Source: Shewanella electrodiphila (GTDB lineage Bacteria > Pseudomonadota > Gammaproteobacteria > Enterobacterales > Shewanellaceae). Taken from it: a stretch of DNA of 64,000 nt. The stretch lies in assembly GCF_023283985.1 (NCBI RefSeq), contig NZ_JAKIKU010000011.1, positions 62,001 to 126,000 of the forward strand, read 5' to 3'. Position numbers and translations under genes: made by a program. This document shows positions 53,013 to 61,891 of this stretch, one piece after another (the first letter of the stretch is position 1; the number at the start of each line of letters is the position of its first letter). Under the pieces are notes generated by a model that saw nothing but the letters and a program-made list of their open reading frames with translations, was not told the origin of the DNA and did no database searches.

Positions 53013-54314
53013 ATGCGCCTCACGACTCTCGCACTGTGCCTTGCGACACTTTCTGCTACTTTTGCCCCATCAATATTGGCTAAAACCCCTGATGCAGCTC
53101 AGCTAGCTGCTGACGTTGAACAGAAAGTGATTGAGTGGCGCCGCGACTTACATCAACACCCTGAGTTATCTAATCGTGAATTTAGAACCAGTAAAGTCAT
53201 TGCTGCTCACCTTGAATCTTTAGGTTTAGAGGTGCAAACCGGCATAGCTCATACAGGGGTGGTAGCGGTATTAAAAGGCGCCAAGCCTGGTCCGCTTATT
53301 GGTATTCGCGCTGACATGGATGCGCTGCCAGTAACAGAAGAAGTGGACTTACCGTTTGCATCAAAAGCCACTGATACATACCGAAATCAAACCGTTGGTG
53401 TGATGCATGCCTGTGGTCATGACACTCATGTGGCTATGTTAATGGGCGTTGCTGAAAACTTAGTGAAATCTCAATCAAGCCTTGCTGGTGATGTGATGTT
53501 TATCTTTCAGCCTGCCGAAGAAGGTGCCCCAGCGGGTGAAGAAGGTGGTGCGGAGTTAATGCTTAAAGAAGGCTTATTTGCTAAGCGCAAACCTGATCAA
53601 GTCTTTGGTATGCATGTCACTTCAAGTTTGCCTACTGGTGTGATTGGCCTTCGTTCAGGCCCTGCAATGGCATCAGAAGATTCTTTCACTATTACCGTTA
53701 AAGGTCGCCAAACTCATGGTTCACGACCTTGGGGTGGCGTTGATCCTATTGTGGCATCAGCGCAAATCATTAATAGCGTACAAACCATTATTAGTCGTCA
53801 GGTTGATGTTACCAAAGCGCCAGCTGTCGTCAGTTTTGGGGCGATTAATGGCGGCATTCGTTCAAACATTATTCCTGATGAAGTGGAACTAATCGGCACT
53901 ATTCGTACTTTTGATCAAGATATGCGTGCAGAGATAAAAGTAAAGCTTGCTGAAATCGCAGAGCTTTCAGCCAAAACATTGGGTGCAACAGCAATTACCG
54001 AGATTGATGCTGGCTACCCTGTTACGGTCAATGACCCACAACTCGTTGCCGATATGCGCCCAGTGATCCGCAGTGTCGTAGGCAAAGACAATTTGATTGA
54101 ACCTGGACTGATTACGGGCGCAGAAGATTTTTCATATTACGCGCTAGAAACACCCGGTTTATTTTATTTTCTTGGCGTGACCCCAGCGGGGAAAGATCCT
54201 GCCACGGTTGCAAGTAATCACTCACCGTCATTTTATGTGGATGAAAGCGCACTAAAAGTTGGCGTTCAAACGATGACACAAGTTGCCTTAACGGCATTAG
54301 GCGCAACGCAATAG
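53013..54314 (+). CDS. Exported M20-family amidohydrolase/peptidase
   Basis: A 433-aa metallohydrolase of the IAA-amino acid/hippurate hydrolase type. A signal peptide (about residues 1-23, cut after ILA) indicates a periplasmic location. VEWRRDLHQHPELS-like EWRRDLHQHPELSNREF opens the family. GVMHACGHDTHVAMLMG and FQPAEEGAPAGEEGG carry metal-ligand His and Glu, and GAEDFSYYA the last conserved Glu. It probably cleaves acyl-amino acids or small peptides. It is followed by two M16 peptidase genes. Confidence 0.9.
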   Translation: MRLTTLALCLATLSATFAPSILAKTPDAAQLAADVEQKVIEWRRDLHQHPELSNREFRTSKVIAAHLESLGLEVQTGIAHTGVVAVLKGAKPGPLIGIRADMDALPVTEEVDLPFASKATDTYRNQTVGVMHACGHDTHVAMLMGVAENLVKSQSSLAGDVMFIFQPAEEGAPAGEEGGAELMLKEGLFAKRKPDQVFGMHVTSSLPTGVIGLRSGPAMASEDSFTITVKGRQTHGSRPWGGVDPIVASAQIINSVQTIISRQVDVTKAPAVVSFGAINGGIRSNIIPDEVELIGTIRTFDQDMRAEIKVKLAEIAELSAKTLGATAITEIDAGYPVTVNDPQLVADMRPVIRSVVGKDNLIEPGLITGAEDFSYYALETPGLFYFLGVTPAGKDPATVASNHSPSFYVDESALKVGVQTMTQVALTALGATQ

Positions 54315-54357
54315 ACAGTGCAACATCGTATTTTACAATTTATAAAAGGAAGCAATC

Positions 54358-55686
54358 ATGACACGCACAATAGCCGCGTTAGTGGTATTACTGACAACTT
54401 GGGTAAGTGGTGCAGCAAATGCAACCACCCAAGAGGATGTGAATACATTTACATTAGATAACGGCATGAAGATTATGGTGCTAGAAGATAGCAGCATTCC
54501 CAACGCCAATATGTACTTGTTTTGGAAAGTCGGCTCACGTAACGAAGTACCTGGTATCACTGGTATTTCACACTTTTTTGAACACATGATGTTTAACGGT
54601 TCTAAAAAGTTTGGACCTAAAATGTTTGACCGTACGATGGAAGCGGCTGGTGGTGCGAATAACGCGTATACCACTGAGGATATCACGGTTTATACCGATT
54701 GGTTCCCTGCTAATGCATTAGAAACCATTTTTGATTTAGAAGCCGATCGAATTGCCAATTTGGATATTAATCCTGAAATGGTTGAAAGCGAGCGAGGTGT
54801 GGTGCAGTCTGAACGTACGACAGGGCTTGAAAATTCAAACTGGCGCACCATCCAAGAGGAAGTAAAAAGTGCGGCATTTAGAGCACACCCTTATAGCTGG
54901 TCGGTGATTGGCCATGAATCAGATATCGCCGCTTGGAGTTTAGAAGATTTACAGCAATACCATAAAACTTATTATGCGCCGAATAATGCAGTAGTCGTTA
55001 TCGCTGGCGATGTGAAAGTTGCTGAAGTGAAAAAACTGGCTAAGCAATATTTTGGCGTTATTCCAGCACAAACCCCGCCTAAAGCAGTACGTACCGTTGA
55101 GCCTTTGCAAAAAGGCGAGCGCCGTGTATTTGTTGAAAAAGCATCTGTGAGCACACCGAATGTGATGCTGGCTTACCATGTTCCTTCTACTAAACATGAA
55201 GATTATTATGCTCTTGATTTACTGAATACCATTTTCAGTGAGGGCAATAGCTCGCGTCTTTATCAAGGTTTGGTCGATAAACAAATCGCGTCTAATGTCT
55301 TTTCTTATTTGCCAATGTCATTTGACCCTAACTTATTTTACTTCATGGGTGTTGCAAACTCAGGTGTTGATGCCGTGCAGTTAGAAGCCAATATGATTGC
55401 TGAAATTAATCGCATTAGCTTAGAAGGCGTTACGCAAAATGAGCTTGAAAAAGTGAAAAACATTAAGCTAATGAATTTTTACCGCACCATGCAAACCATT
55501 AATGGCCGTGCTAACACTTTAGGGCGTTATGAGCTGTATTTTGGTAGCTATGAAAACCTATTTAGTGCGCCAGAAGCTTATAACAAGGTGACTGTTGAAG
55601 ACATTCAGCGAGTTGCACAAACTTATTTACGTAAAGCCAATCGCACAGTGGGTGTGTTAGCTGCAACAGAAGGAGCTGACCAATGA
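54358..55686 (+). CDS. Exported M16 zinc metallopeptidase (active subunit)
   Basis: A 442-aa periplasmic M16B peptidase. The signal peptide ends near residue 23. ISHFFEHMMFNG holds the inverted zinc motif HxxEH, and EMVESERGVVQSER supplies the third ligand Glu and its helix. Its coding end overlaps the next M16 gene by four bases (ATGA), so the two subunits are made together. It likely degrades peptides in the periplasm. Confidence 0.93.
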   Translation: MTRTIAALVVLLTTWVSGAANATTQEDVNTFTLDNGMKIMVLEDSSIPNANMYLFWKVGSRNEVPGITGISHFFEHMMFNGSKKFGPKMFDRTMEAAGGANNAYTTEDITVYTDWFPANALETIFDLEADRIANLDINPEMVESERGVVQSERTTGLENSNWRTIQEEVKSAAFRAHPYSWSVIGHESDIAAWSLEDLQQYHKTYYAPNNAVVVIAGDVKVAEVKKLAKQYFGVIPAQTPPKAVRTVEPLQKGERRVFVEKASVSTPNVMLAYHVPSTKHEDYYALDLLNTIFSEGNSSRLYQGLVDKQIASNVFSYLPMSFDPNLFYFMGVANSGVDAVQLEANMIAEINRISLEGVTQNELEKVKNIKLMNFYRTMQTINGRANTLGRYELYFGSYENLFSAPEAYNKVTVEDIQRVAQTYLRKANRTVGVLAATEGADQ

Positions 55687-57125
55687 TTTCATTATCAAGA
55701 TTTAGCAAAAATACCACAGCATCTGCGATAGCACTGGCTTGTTCGTTAGCGATAACAGGCTGCGCCAGTACCAATGACACTGCGCAAACAGTCGATACTG
55801 GCAGTTTTAGCATGCCGCAATATGAGTCGATGACCTTAGACAATGGCCTTAAAGTTAACTTTATGGTGCAGTCAGAAGTGCCGATTATTAATGTGAATGC
55901 GGTCATACGTGCAGGTGCTGTTAATGACACCACTTCAGGTGTTTCTTACATGACAGCCAAAAGCTTATTACTTGGTGCTGGCGGTAAAACGAAAGCGGAA
56001 ATTGAGCAAACCATCGACTTTTTAGGTGCGAGTTTAAATACCGCATCAGGCCGTGAAAGCACATTAATTGCTGCTGATTTTATGAGTAAGGATGTAGATA
56101 CGGTTCTGGCGATAATGCAAGACGTACTCATGTCGCCTGACTTTGATAGCACTGAATTTGAAAAACTGAGGCAGCGTGAAATTGTTGGCTTATCACAAGC
56201 TAAAGAGAGCCCACGAGCAGTAATTGGCCGATACTACAATAAAATGGTCTTTGGTCAGCATCCGTATGCGAATCCAACAACAGGTAATAGCACCTCACTA
56301 GCTGAGATTAATATTGCCCAGCTGCGAGCATTTCACAAAAGCTATTATCAGCCAAGTAACATGGCCATTAATGTTGTCGGCGACTTTGACGCCGCTGAAA
56401 TGAAAGCGAAATTAACCCAAGCCTTTGGTAGCTGGCAAGGCACCGAAAAAGCGGTGCAACCTGATTTAAGCCAAGGTTTACCAAAGTTATCATCGAGTAA
56501 AGTCCTGCTGGTGGATAAGCCTGATGCCATTGAGACCACCTTCATTTTTGGTGGCTTAGGGATCCGTCGCGATAACCCTGACTATGTTGGCTTAACCGTA
56601 GTGAATACGATTCTTGGTGGCCGTTTTACCTCATGGTTAAATGATGAGTTACGTGTCAATGCTGGTCTTACTTACGGTGCTCGTTCAGGTTTTAATGCTT
56701 ATTCTGATGCTGGCACATTCCAAATCAGTACCTTCACAAAATCTAGCACCACTAAAGAAGCAATGGATTTAGCTTTAAAAACCTATGCGCGTTTATGGGA
56801 GCAAGGTATTGATCAACAAACGTTAGATTCAGCCAAAGCATATGTAAAAGGGCAGTATCCACCCAAGTTTGAAACAGGTGGCCAGCTAGCTGAACTCATG
56901 GCTGATATGTATATCTACAAGTTTGATGATTCGTTTATCAATCAATTCCAAGCTAAGGTCGATGGTTTAACGCTAGAAGAAACTCAGCGTTTAGTCAGCA
57001 CTTACTTCCCGCAAGATAATTTGCAGTTTGTATTGATTGGTAATGCTGAAAAAGTGGCAGACATTGCCAAAGAGTACGGTGAAGTGACTCAAATTAAGAT
57101 GACGGATGTCGGCTTTGGTCAATAA
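55683..57125 (+). CDS. M16 family lipoprotein subunit lacking the zinc motif
   Basis: A 480-aa M16-like protein with a lipoprotein signal: SLAITGCAS gives a lipobox Cys near residue 27. The HxxEH motif is absent (AGAVNDTTSGVSYMTAKSLLL where it should be). The later R/Y substrate region GLTYGARSGFNAYSDAG is present. This fits the non-catalytic partner of an M16B heterodimer. It is coupled to the upstream active subunit and is followed by a terminator. Confidence 0.9.
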   Translation: MISLSRFSKNTTASAIALACSLAITGCASTNDTAQTVDTGSFSMPQYESMTLDNGLKVNFMVQSEVPIINVNAVIRAGAVNDTTSGVSYMTAKSLLLGAGGKTKAEIEQTIDFLGASLNTASGRESTLIAADFMSKDVDTVLAIMQDVLMSPDFDSTEFEKLRQREIVGLSQAKESPRAVIGRYYNKMVFGQHPYANPTTGNSTSLAEINIAQLRAFHKSYYQPSNMAINVVGDFDAAEMKAKLTQAFGSWQGTEKAVQPDLSQGLPKLSSSKVLLVDKPDAIETTFIFGGLGIRRDNPDYVGLTVVNTILGGRFTSWLNDELRVNAGLTYGARSGFNAYSDAGTFQISTFTKSSTTKEAMDLALKTYARLWEQGIDQQTLDSAKAYVKGQYPPKFETGGQLAELMADMYIYKFDDSFINQFQAKVDGLTLEETQRLVSTYFPQDNLQFVLIGNAEKVADIAKEYGEVTQIKMTDVGFGQ

Positions 57126-57158
57126 TTCACGACCATAAAGTTTGAACTGGTTAATTGG

Positions 57159-57191
57159 AAATGCCTTTCATCTAAGATGAAAGGCATTTTT
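57159..57191. terminator. Terminator of the M20/M16 genes
   Basis: AAATGCCTTTCATC/GATGAAAGGCATTT perfect stem with a short loop and a T run. Confidence 0.9.
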
Positions 57192-57325
57192 TATTGCAAT
57201 CCATTAGCTTACAAACGGAATACACTTAAAAAATAACGCTTTTTAAAAACCTAAATTTGAAAAAACAGCTGAAATAAAATAGTGTTCTTGCTAGTTCATC
57301 GTTGAAGTGAAAGGTTGCGCCGTTG

Positions 57326-57898
57326 ATGTTGTATCAAACTGTCTTAATGGTATGTAAAAATCTGCTTATGTTAACCATGGTATTGATGGCCGTGATAATG
57401 ACACCTGCTGCGATTGCGGCCAAAGTGGATATCAGTCAGTTTTGCCCAGTACTTGATGGCAATTGGGAAGGTTCAGCGGCTAAAAGTGGTGTCGCGCCAA
57501 GACATGTGACCACAGCGGCGATTTGCTCATCAGACAAGCGGAATTTGATGCTGACAGTGAGTCGTGGCGACAGTAACCCAAACAGTGAAGTGTGGTGGTT
57601 TAGAGCACAAGGTAATGATGTGTTACTGACCTACACTAATGGGGTGGGTGAAGATCGTGAGCAATTATTCAGTTTATATCAACGGGGAAATAGCTTTACG
57701 TTTTTAGGTAAAGGGCAAATGAATCAGCGCCCTGCATTAATCAGGTTAAGGTTTGAGCCCAAATCTTCGGTAGGTTCTAAAGAGGGACAAGCTAGCTCTG
57801 GTAGCTGGCTGTGGCGTCAAAGCGCTCACTATCTCGATGATGATAGCGAGCAATATCAGTTAATTCGCGCGATAGAGCTGCGGCCTGTAGCTCCATAA
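57326..57898 (+). CDS. Exported hypothetical protein, 190 aa
   Basis: Family not recognised. A signal peptide or anchor with several Met (about residues 5-30, ending AAIAAKV) precedes a domain with two cysteines (SQFCPVLDG and AAICSSDK) that might pair. The domain is rich in beta strands, for example NSEVWWFRAQGNDVLLTY and FTFLGKGQMN. I use the ATG at 57326; the ribosome site is poor and an internal Met is possible. Probably periplasmic. Confidence 0.7.
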   Translation: MLYQTVLMVCKNLLMLTMVLMAVIMTPAAIAAKVDISQFCPVLDGNWEGSAAKSGVAPRHVTTAAICSSDKRNLMLTVSRGDSNPNSEVWWFRAQGNDVLLTYTNGVGEDREQLFSLYQRGNSFTFLGKGQMNQRPALIRLRFEPKSSVGSKEGQASSGSWLWRQSAHYLDDDSEQYQLIRAIELRPVAP

Positions 57899-57947
57899 TT
57901 CATGAATGTTTGCCACGATTAACTCTTTTCTTTGTTTTATATAAGAG

Positions 57948-58412
57948 CTATTCAGCACCTGCGTAATCAAGCTGACGCCAAGCTTCATAGCTAATAATGG
58001 CCACTGAGTTAGACAGGTTTAAGCTGCGATTACTCGCCGCCATTGGGATGCGCAGACGTTGACTGGTCGGAATCGATTCAATAATTTCCATCGGTAGTCC
58101 ACGGGTTTCTGGGCCAAATAACAATACATCATCTTTGGCAAATGCCAATTCACTATGCGGGCGACTGCCTTTAGTGGTGCACGCCATAATGCGCTTACCA
58201 GCCATGGCTTCTAGAAATGCTTCAAAGTTTTTATGGCGAGTAATATTGGTTAAATCTGAATAGTCTAACCCTGCACGGCGCAGTTTCTTTTCTTCTAAAT
58301 CAAAGCCTAGTGGTTCAATCAAATGAAGTTTTGCGCCATTGTTAGCACATAGGCGGATAATATTGCCGGTATTTGGGGCGATTTCTGGTTCATAAAGAGC
58401 AATATTAAACAT
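57948..58412 (-). CDS. trmL: tRNA (cytidine/uridine-34-2'-O)-methyltransferase TrmL
   Basis: SPOUT-fold enzyme that methylates the ribose at the wobble base of tRNA-Leu isoacceptors. FNIALYEPEIAPNTGNIIRLC and LHLIEPLGF are the N-terminal signature. LLFGPETRGLP and SLNLSNSVAIISYEAWRQL form the knotted SAM site. The length of 154 aa is standard. Confidence 0.97.
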   Translation of the reverse strand: MFNIALYEPEIAPNTGNIIRLCANNGAKLHLIEPLGFDLEEKKLRRAGLDYSDLTNITRHKNFEAFLEAMAGKRIMACTTKGSRPHSELAFAKDDVLLFGPETRGLPMEIIESIPTSQRLRIPMAASNRSLNLSNSVAIISYEAWRQLDYAGAE

Positions 58413-58564
58413 GGGCGTTACCTTGATTGAGTGAGCTCGGAATTATACGCAAACATTCTAGGCTGTGAAAGACATGATGGATTTAGTCTGTATAACAGAT
58501 TAAATCCATCACGCTTAATGAGGGATGTACGTCGTTGACCCGTTGAGCGGAATAAAGCTCAACA

Positions 58565-59944
58565 CTAACTCAGCATTTTTAAAGGTAAGCGGATCTTGAC
58601 CTGTAAGCCTTGTGGTTCAAGGTTGCTGGCAATGATTTCCCCTTGATTTAACTTAATTGCTGCTTGAGTAATGGCTAAGCCTAAACCCCAACCGCCAGAT
58701 TCACGAACACGTGAACTATCAGGGCGATAGAAAGGTTTAAATATCTCTTCAAGCTCAGCGTCGTCAATACCTGGACCATTATCACTAATGGTGATCAGGA
58801 TATGGCTTTTCTTTTGCACTGCATTAATCGTAACCCTGCTATCAGCATATCGAATCGCATTACGCAGTACGTTTTCGATGGCGCGCGATAAAGATTTTGG
58901 ATAGTGGTCTAAGCTGATTGATTCAGGGATATCAATTTCTAATTGCTTCTGCTGTTGCTCGGCTTCAAATTCAGCATCATCAAGGATTTGGCTTAATGAT
59001 TCAGCCAACTCTAAATGGACTTTATTCTCATTGTTACTGATGGTGACACGAGACAAGGTGAGTAGCTCTGAAATCAAATCCTCTAGTTGCTCGGCTTCGT
59101 AACCAATACGCTCAATTTCAACACTGCTTTGCTCTTTTTTACGAGCAAGCGCTAAGGATAACTGTAATCGCGTCAGTGGGGTTCTTAGTTCATGGGAAAT
59201 ATCGCCCATGAGCCTTTGTTGATTGTTAATCATGGTTTCGATAGCGTCGGCCATGCTATTAAAGGCTTGTGCTAACTCGCCAATTTCATCGCCACGGGTG
59301 GCAACTTTTTTATCAACTCGGCTAGATAAGTCACCGCCAGCAAGGGCATTAGAACTTTGCTTTAGTGAACGCAGTGGCTTTCCTAAGTTCCATGCTAACA
59401 ATCCGCACAAAACACCAGACATCAACATTGCAATGATGACTGTGAGTAACTTGTGGTCGTTAAAAAAGAAAAACCAAGGCTTAGGGTGATTATCAGCGAT
59501 ACGGCTGTAAACTCGGTATTGACGCTCACCAGCGATAAAGGTGTATGGGCCAAAGATAAGCTCGGTGCGAAACTGATGACTTATCGGTTCTTTGTGGTCT
59601 TCACTTAACAGCAAAAACTCACGAAAAGTACGAGGCACTTTTTGATGATTTATGACCCGACTTTCATCGTCAAGAATATAAAACTTGAGCGCTTTACCTT
59701 CAGGACTGCGATGACGGTTGAGTTTTTTTAACGCACGAGTATTTTCCAGTAGCTCTGGTTCTTCGATCAAGTGCTTCGCTACTCGTTTGAGAAGGTGCTC
59801 TTGTTTATGGGAAAGCGGCTGTTGATCGTGATTTTGTTGTAAAAAAGGCAGCACGCCGACAAAGCCAATGATTAACGAACTGCATAACCAAAAGCCCAGC
59901 AGCAATTTAACAAATAAACGGTTTATAGAAGGTAATAACGTCAT
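58565..59944 (-). CDS. cpxA: Envelope-stress sensor histidine kinase CpxA
   Basis: Inner-membrane kinase of the Cpx two-component system. Two membrane segments (about residues 12-32 and 165-188) flank a periplasmic sensor. A HAMP domain (about 188-240) follows, then the HisKA site MGDISHELRTPLTRLQLSLA and the HATPase motifs NVLRNAIRYAD, DNGPGIDD and GGWGLGLAI. Length is 459 aa. The start codon shares one base with the cpxR stop (TAATG). It is assigned to Cpx by the kinase type, the paired regulator and the nearby Spy/CpxP-family gene. Confidence 0.9.
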   Translation of the reverse strand: MTLLPSINRLFVKLLLGFWLCSSLIIGFVGVLPFLQQNHDQQPLSHKQEHLLKRVAKHLIEEPELLENTRALKKLNRHRSPEGKALKFYILDDESRVINHQKVPRTFREFLLLSEDHKEPISHQFRTELIFGPYTFIAGERQYRVYSRIADNHPKPWFFFFNDHKLLTVIIAMLMSGVLCGLLAWNLGKPLRSLKQSSNALAGGDLSSRVDKKVATRGDEIGELAQAFNSMADAIETMINNQQRLMGDISHELRTPLTRLQLSLALARKKEQSSVEIERIGYEAEQLEDLISELLTLSRVTISNNENKVHLELAESLSQILDDAEFEAEQQQKQLEIDIPESISLDHYPKSLSRAIENVLRNAIRYADSRVTINAVQKKSHILITISDNGPGIDDAELEEIFKPFYRPDSSRVRESGGWGLGLAITQAAIKLNQGEIIASNLEPQGLQVKIRLPLKMLS

Positions 59945-60630
59945 TATGGGATCCAGATATACCCTTTACCACGAATGGTTTTCACCCTTGGACGACCATC
60001 TTTACGCTCAGGTAACTTCTTGCGCAAATTGGATAAATGCATATCTAAACTACGATCAAATGGCATTAATTTTTTGCCTAATACGGTTTCACTGAGCTGC
60101 TCTTTAGTGACCAAATCACCGGCTTGGGTAATTAAGCTGTGCAGTAGTGAAAACTCTGTGCCCGTGAGAATAATAAGCTGTTCATTACAGTAAAGCTCTT
60201 GTCTGGCCTGATCTAAACTCAAATCACCAAAAGAGATTGTATCTTGTTCACCACTATCGGCTTGGGTAAGGGCTGAGCGGCGCAAAATCGCGCGCATACG
60301 GGCGATTAGCTCACGATCATTAAACGGTTTTGGTAAGTAGTCATCAGCGCCAATTTCAAGGCCAACCACACGGTCAATTTCATCACCACGAGCCGTCAGC
60401 ATTAGCACTGGGGTTTGCTTTTGGGTTCTGAGAGCACGCAAAACTTCAAAGCCGTTAAGCTTTGGCAACATGACATCAAGTAGGATTAAATCAAAATCTT
60501 GGTTTTGTGCATAATCAAGGCCTTGTTGGCCATCAAATGCTTGGGTTAAATCAAACCCTTCAAGTTCTAGAAGTTGGGCTAATAATTCTGACAAGCCTGC
60601 GTCATCATCAACTAATAAAATTCGACTCAT
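59944..60630 (-). CDS. cpxR: Response regulator CpxR (OmpR family)
   Basis: DNA-binding regulator of envelope stress. The receiver domain has the acidic pocket ILLVDDDAGLSEL, the phospho-acceptor Asp in LILLDVMLPKLNG, and LMLTARGDE and DDYLPKPF. The C-terminal winged helix contains GTEFSLLHSLITQAGDLVTKEQ and ends KTIRGKGYIWIP. I start at the ATG at 60630, with GAGG upstream, giving 228 aa; a GTG 12 bases earlier is the alternative. Confidence 0.92.
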   Translation of the reverse strand: MSRILLVDDDAGLSELLAQLLELEGFDLTQAFDGQQGLDYAQNQDFDLILLDVMLPKLNGFEVLRALRTQKQTPVLMLTARGDEIDRVVGLEIGADDYLPKPFNDRELIARMRAILRRSALTQADSGEQDTISFGDLSLDQARQELYCNEQLIILTGTEFSLLHSLITQAGDLVTKEQLSETVLGKKLMPFDRSLDMHLSNLRKKLPERKDGRPRVKTIRGKGYIWIP

Positions 60631-60743
60631 TGGTATCCTCACTCATTTATTAACCACACTATATAACGAATGAGGAACCAAGGTTAGTAACATTGCACTC
60701 TTTTACAAATTGGTCAGTGCTACCTGAATGAGATAGAACCCCT

Positions 60744-61583
60744 CTACGGCTGAGTATTCAACTGGTATTTTCCATCAGTGCGGATATAAATTGTCGCGCC
60801 ATTTTCTGCGGCTTCGATGTTATGTGAGAACTGACCCGTTGAGCCGAAGTAACTACCTGCATTAAGGGCTTTAGCGTTATCTGTTTCTGCTGACTGATAT
60901 AGTAAATTTCCTGCAATCACTATACCGCGAAATTCCTCAGCATCGACGTCAATTTCTCCTTTGTAACCAGCGGGGATTTTGACCATAGTGCCGCCAAGTT
61001 GTCCATCGGCGTTACTGCCCCATAACGCAGTCATTTTCACATCATTGCCATTAATAAAGCTAACATCAGTTGGATTTAACCACACATGATTTGATTCATG
61101 AAGATTAATTGGCTTCTCTCCACTATCAAAATGCTGATCCGATGGTTTGACAAGATAAGGGCCGCTATCGATTTCTAAGAAAATCGTATTGGCTTCACCA
61201 TTGGCTGACGTGATGTGGTTTTCGCCAGCGGGTTGAGTCCAAAATGAACCAGTAGGCATCCACATAATGGCAGCATCAGGGTCGTCATTATGCATTTGTC
61301 CCTTAATCACAATACCGCGATAGGTAATGTTATGAATGTGCGGTGGCGACGAGAAGCCTTTATTGAATTTAACCAGCATGCCAGTAGGCATATTTTTAGT
61401 GCGGTCGCCCCACAGGTTGGCTGCTCCTGGACTTTTATCACCACGAAGTGGGTTTAGATATCCCCATTGAATTTCACTGCTGCTAATGACTTCAGATTGG
61501 AGTTGAGCTGTTTTCGCTATCGCTTGTGTGGCTGAAAAGCTGCCTAAAATAGCAATAGAAATAACTAAAGGAGATAGGTTCAT
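60744..61583 (-). CDS. Exported DUF4437 bicupin
   Basis: A 279-aa periplasmic protein with a signal peptide (about residues 1-23) and two cupin domains. The first has SPPHIHNITYRGIVIKGQMH, which resembles the cupin metal motif, and GSFWTQPAGENHITS. The second repeats the pattern with EFRGIVIAGNLLYQ but has lost most histidines. DUF4437 matches this arrangement. The ligand or reaction is unknown. It lies just upstream of cpxR on the same strand, but a separate promoter seems likely. Confidence 0.82.
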   Translation of the reverse strand: MNLSPLVISIAILGSFSATQAIAKTAQLQSEVISSSEIQWGYLNPLRGDKSPGAANLWGDRTKNMPTGMLVKFNKGFSSPPHIHNITYRGIVIKGQMHNDDPDAAIMWMPTGSFWTQPAGENHITSANGEANTIFLEIDSGPYLVKPSDQHFDSGEKPINLHESNHVWLNPTDVSFINGNDVKMTALWGSNADGQLGGTMVKIPAGYKGEIDVDAEEFRGIVIAGNLLYQSAETDNAKALNAGSYFGSTGQFSHNIEAAENGATIYIRTDGKYQLNTQP

Positions 61584-61635
61584 TATAAAAGCCCGCTAGT
61601 GGTGTTTAATCAAAACAATATTGATCAATTAATTC

Positions 61636-61672
61636 TAGTGAATAATTATAGTGAATAATTATAGTGAATAGA
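61636..61672. repeat. 14-base tandem repeat, about 2.6 copies
   Basis: TAGTGAATAATTAT is repeated head to tail, ending TAGTGAATAG, about 55 bases upstream of the bicupin start. It may vary between strains; a regulatory role is speculative. Confidence 0.7.
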
Positions 61673-61822
61673 TTTAAATCAGAAACAGGCTAAAGCTATA
61701 AACACTATCGTGTTATTTTTGATAATCGATCTTAGCAGTTGATTCTGTATTTTTGATGCTGACTAATTGGAAATGCCCTATTGGCAATGGCCTATGGAAA
61801 TGACCAAGGCTATCATTTTTAC

Positions 61823-61853
61823 AAAAAGCGAACCTGTTTCAGGTTCGCTTTTT
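61823..61853. terminator. Terminator after the thiol-fusion gene
   Basis: AAAAAGCGAACCTG/CAGGTTCGCTTTTT stem with a TTT loop and T run; reads as a terminator in both directions. Confidence 0.9.
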
Positions 61854-61891
61854 TTGAAGGATTGAAAGACTGTTGCTTATAAATCCTTGGG

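Larger units (their letters stand above)
61584..61891. other. Intergenic region with short tandem repeat and terminator
   Basis: Contains three 14-base copies of TAGTGAATAATTAT near 61636-61672 and a strong hairpin at 61823-61853. No gene is recognised. Confidence 0.6.
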
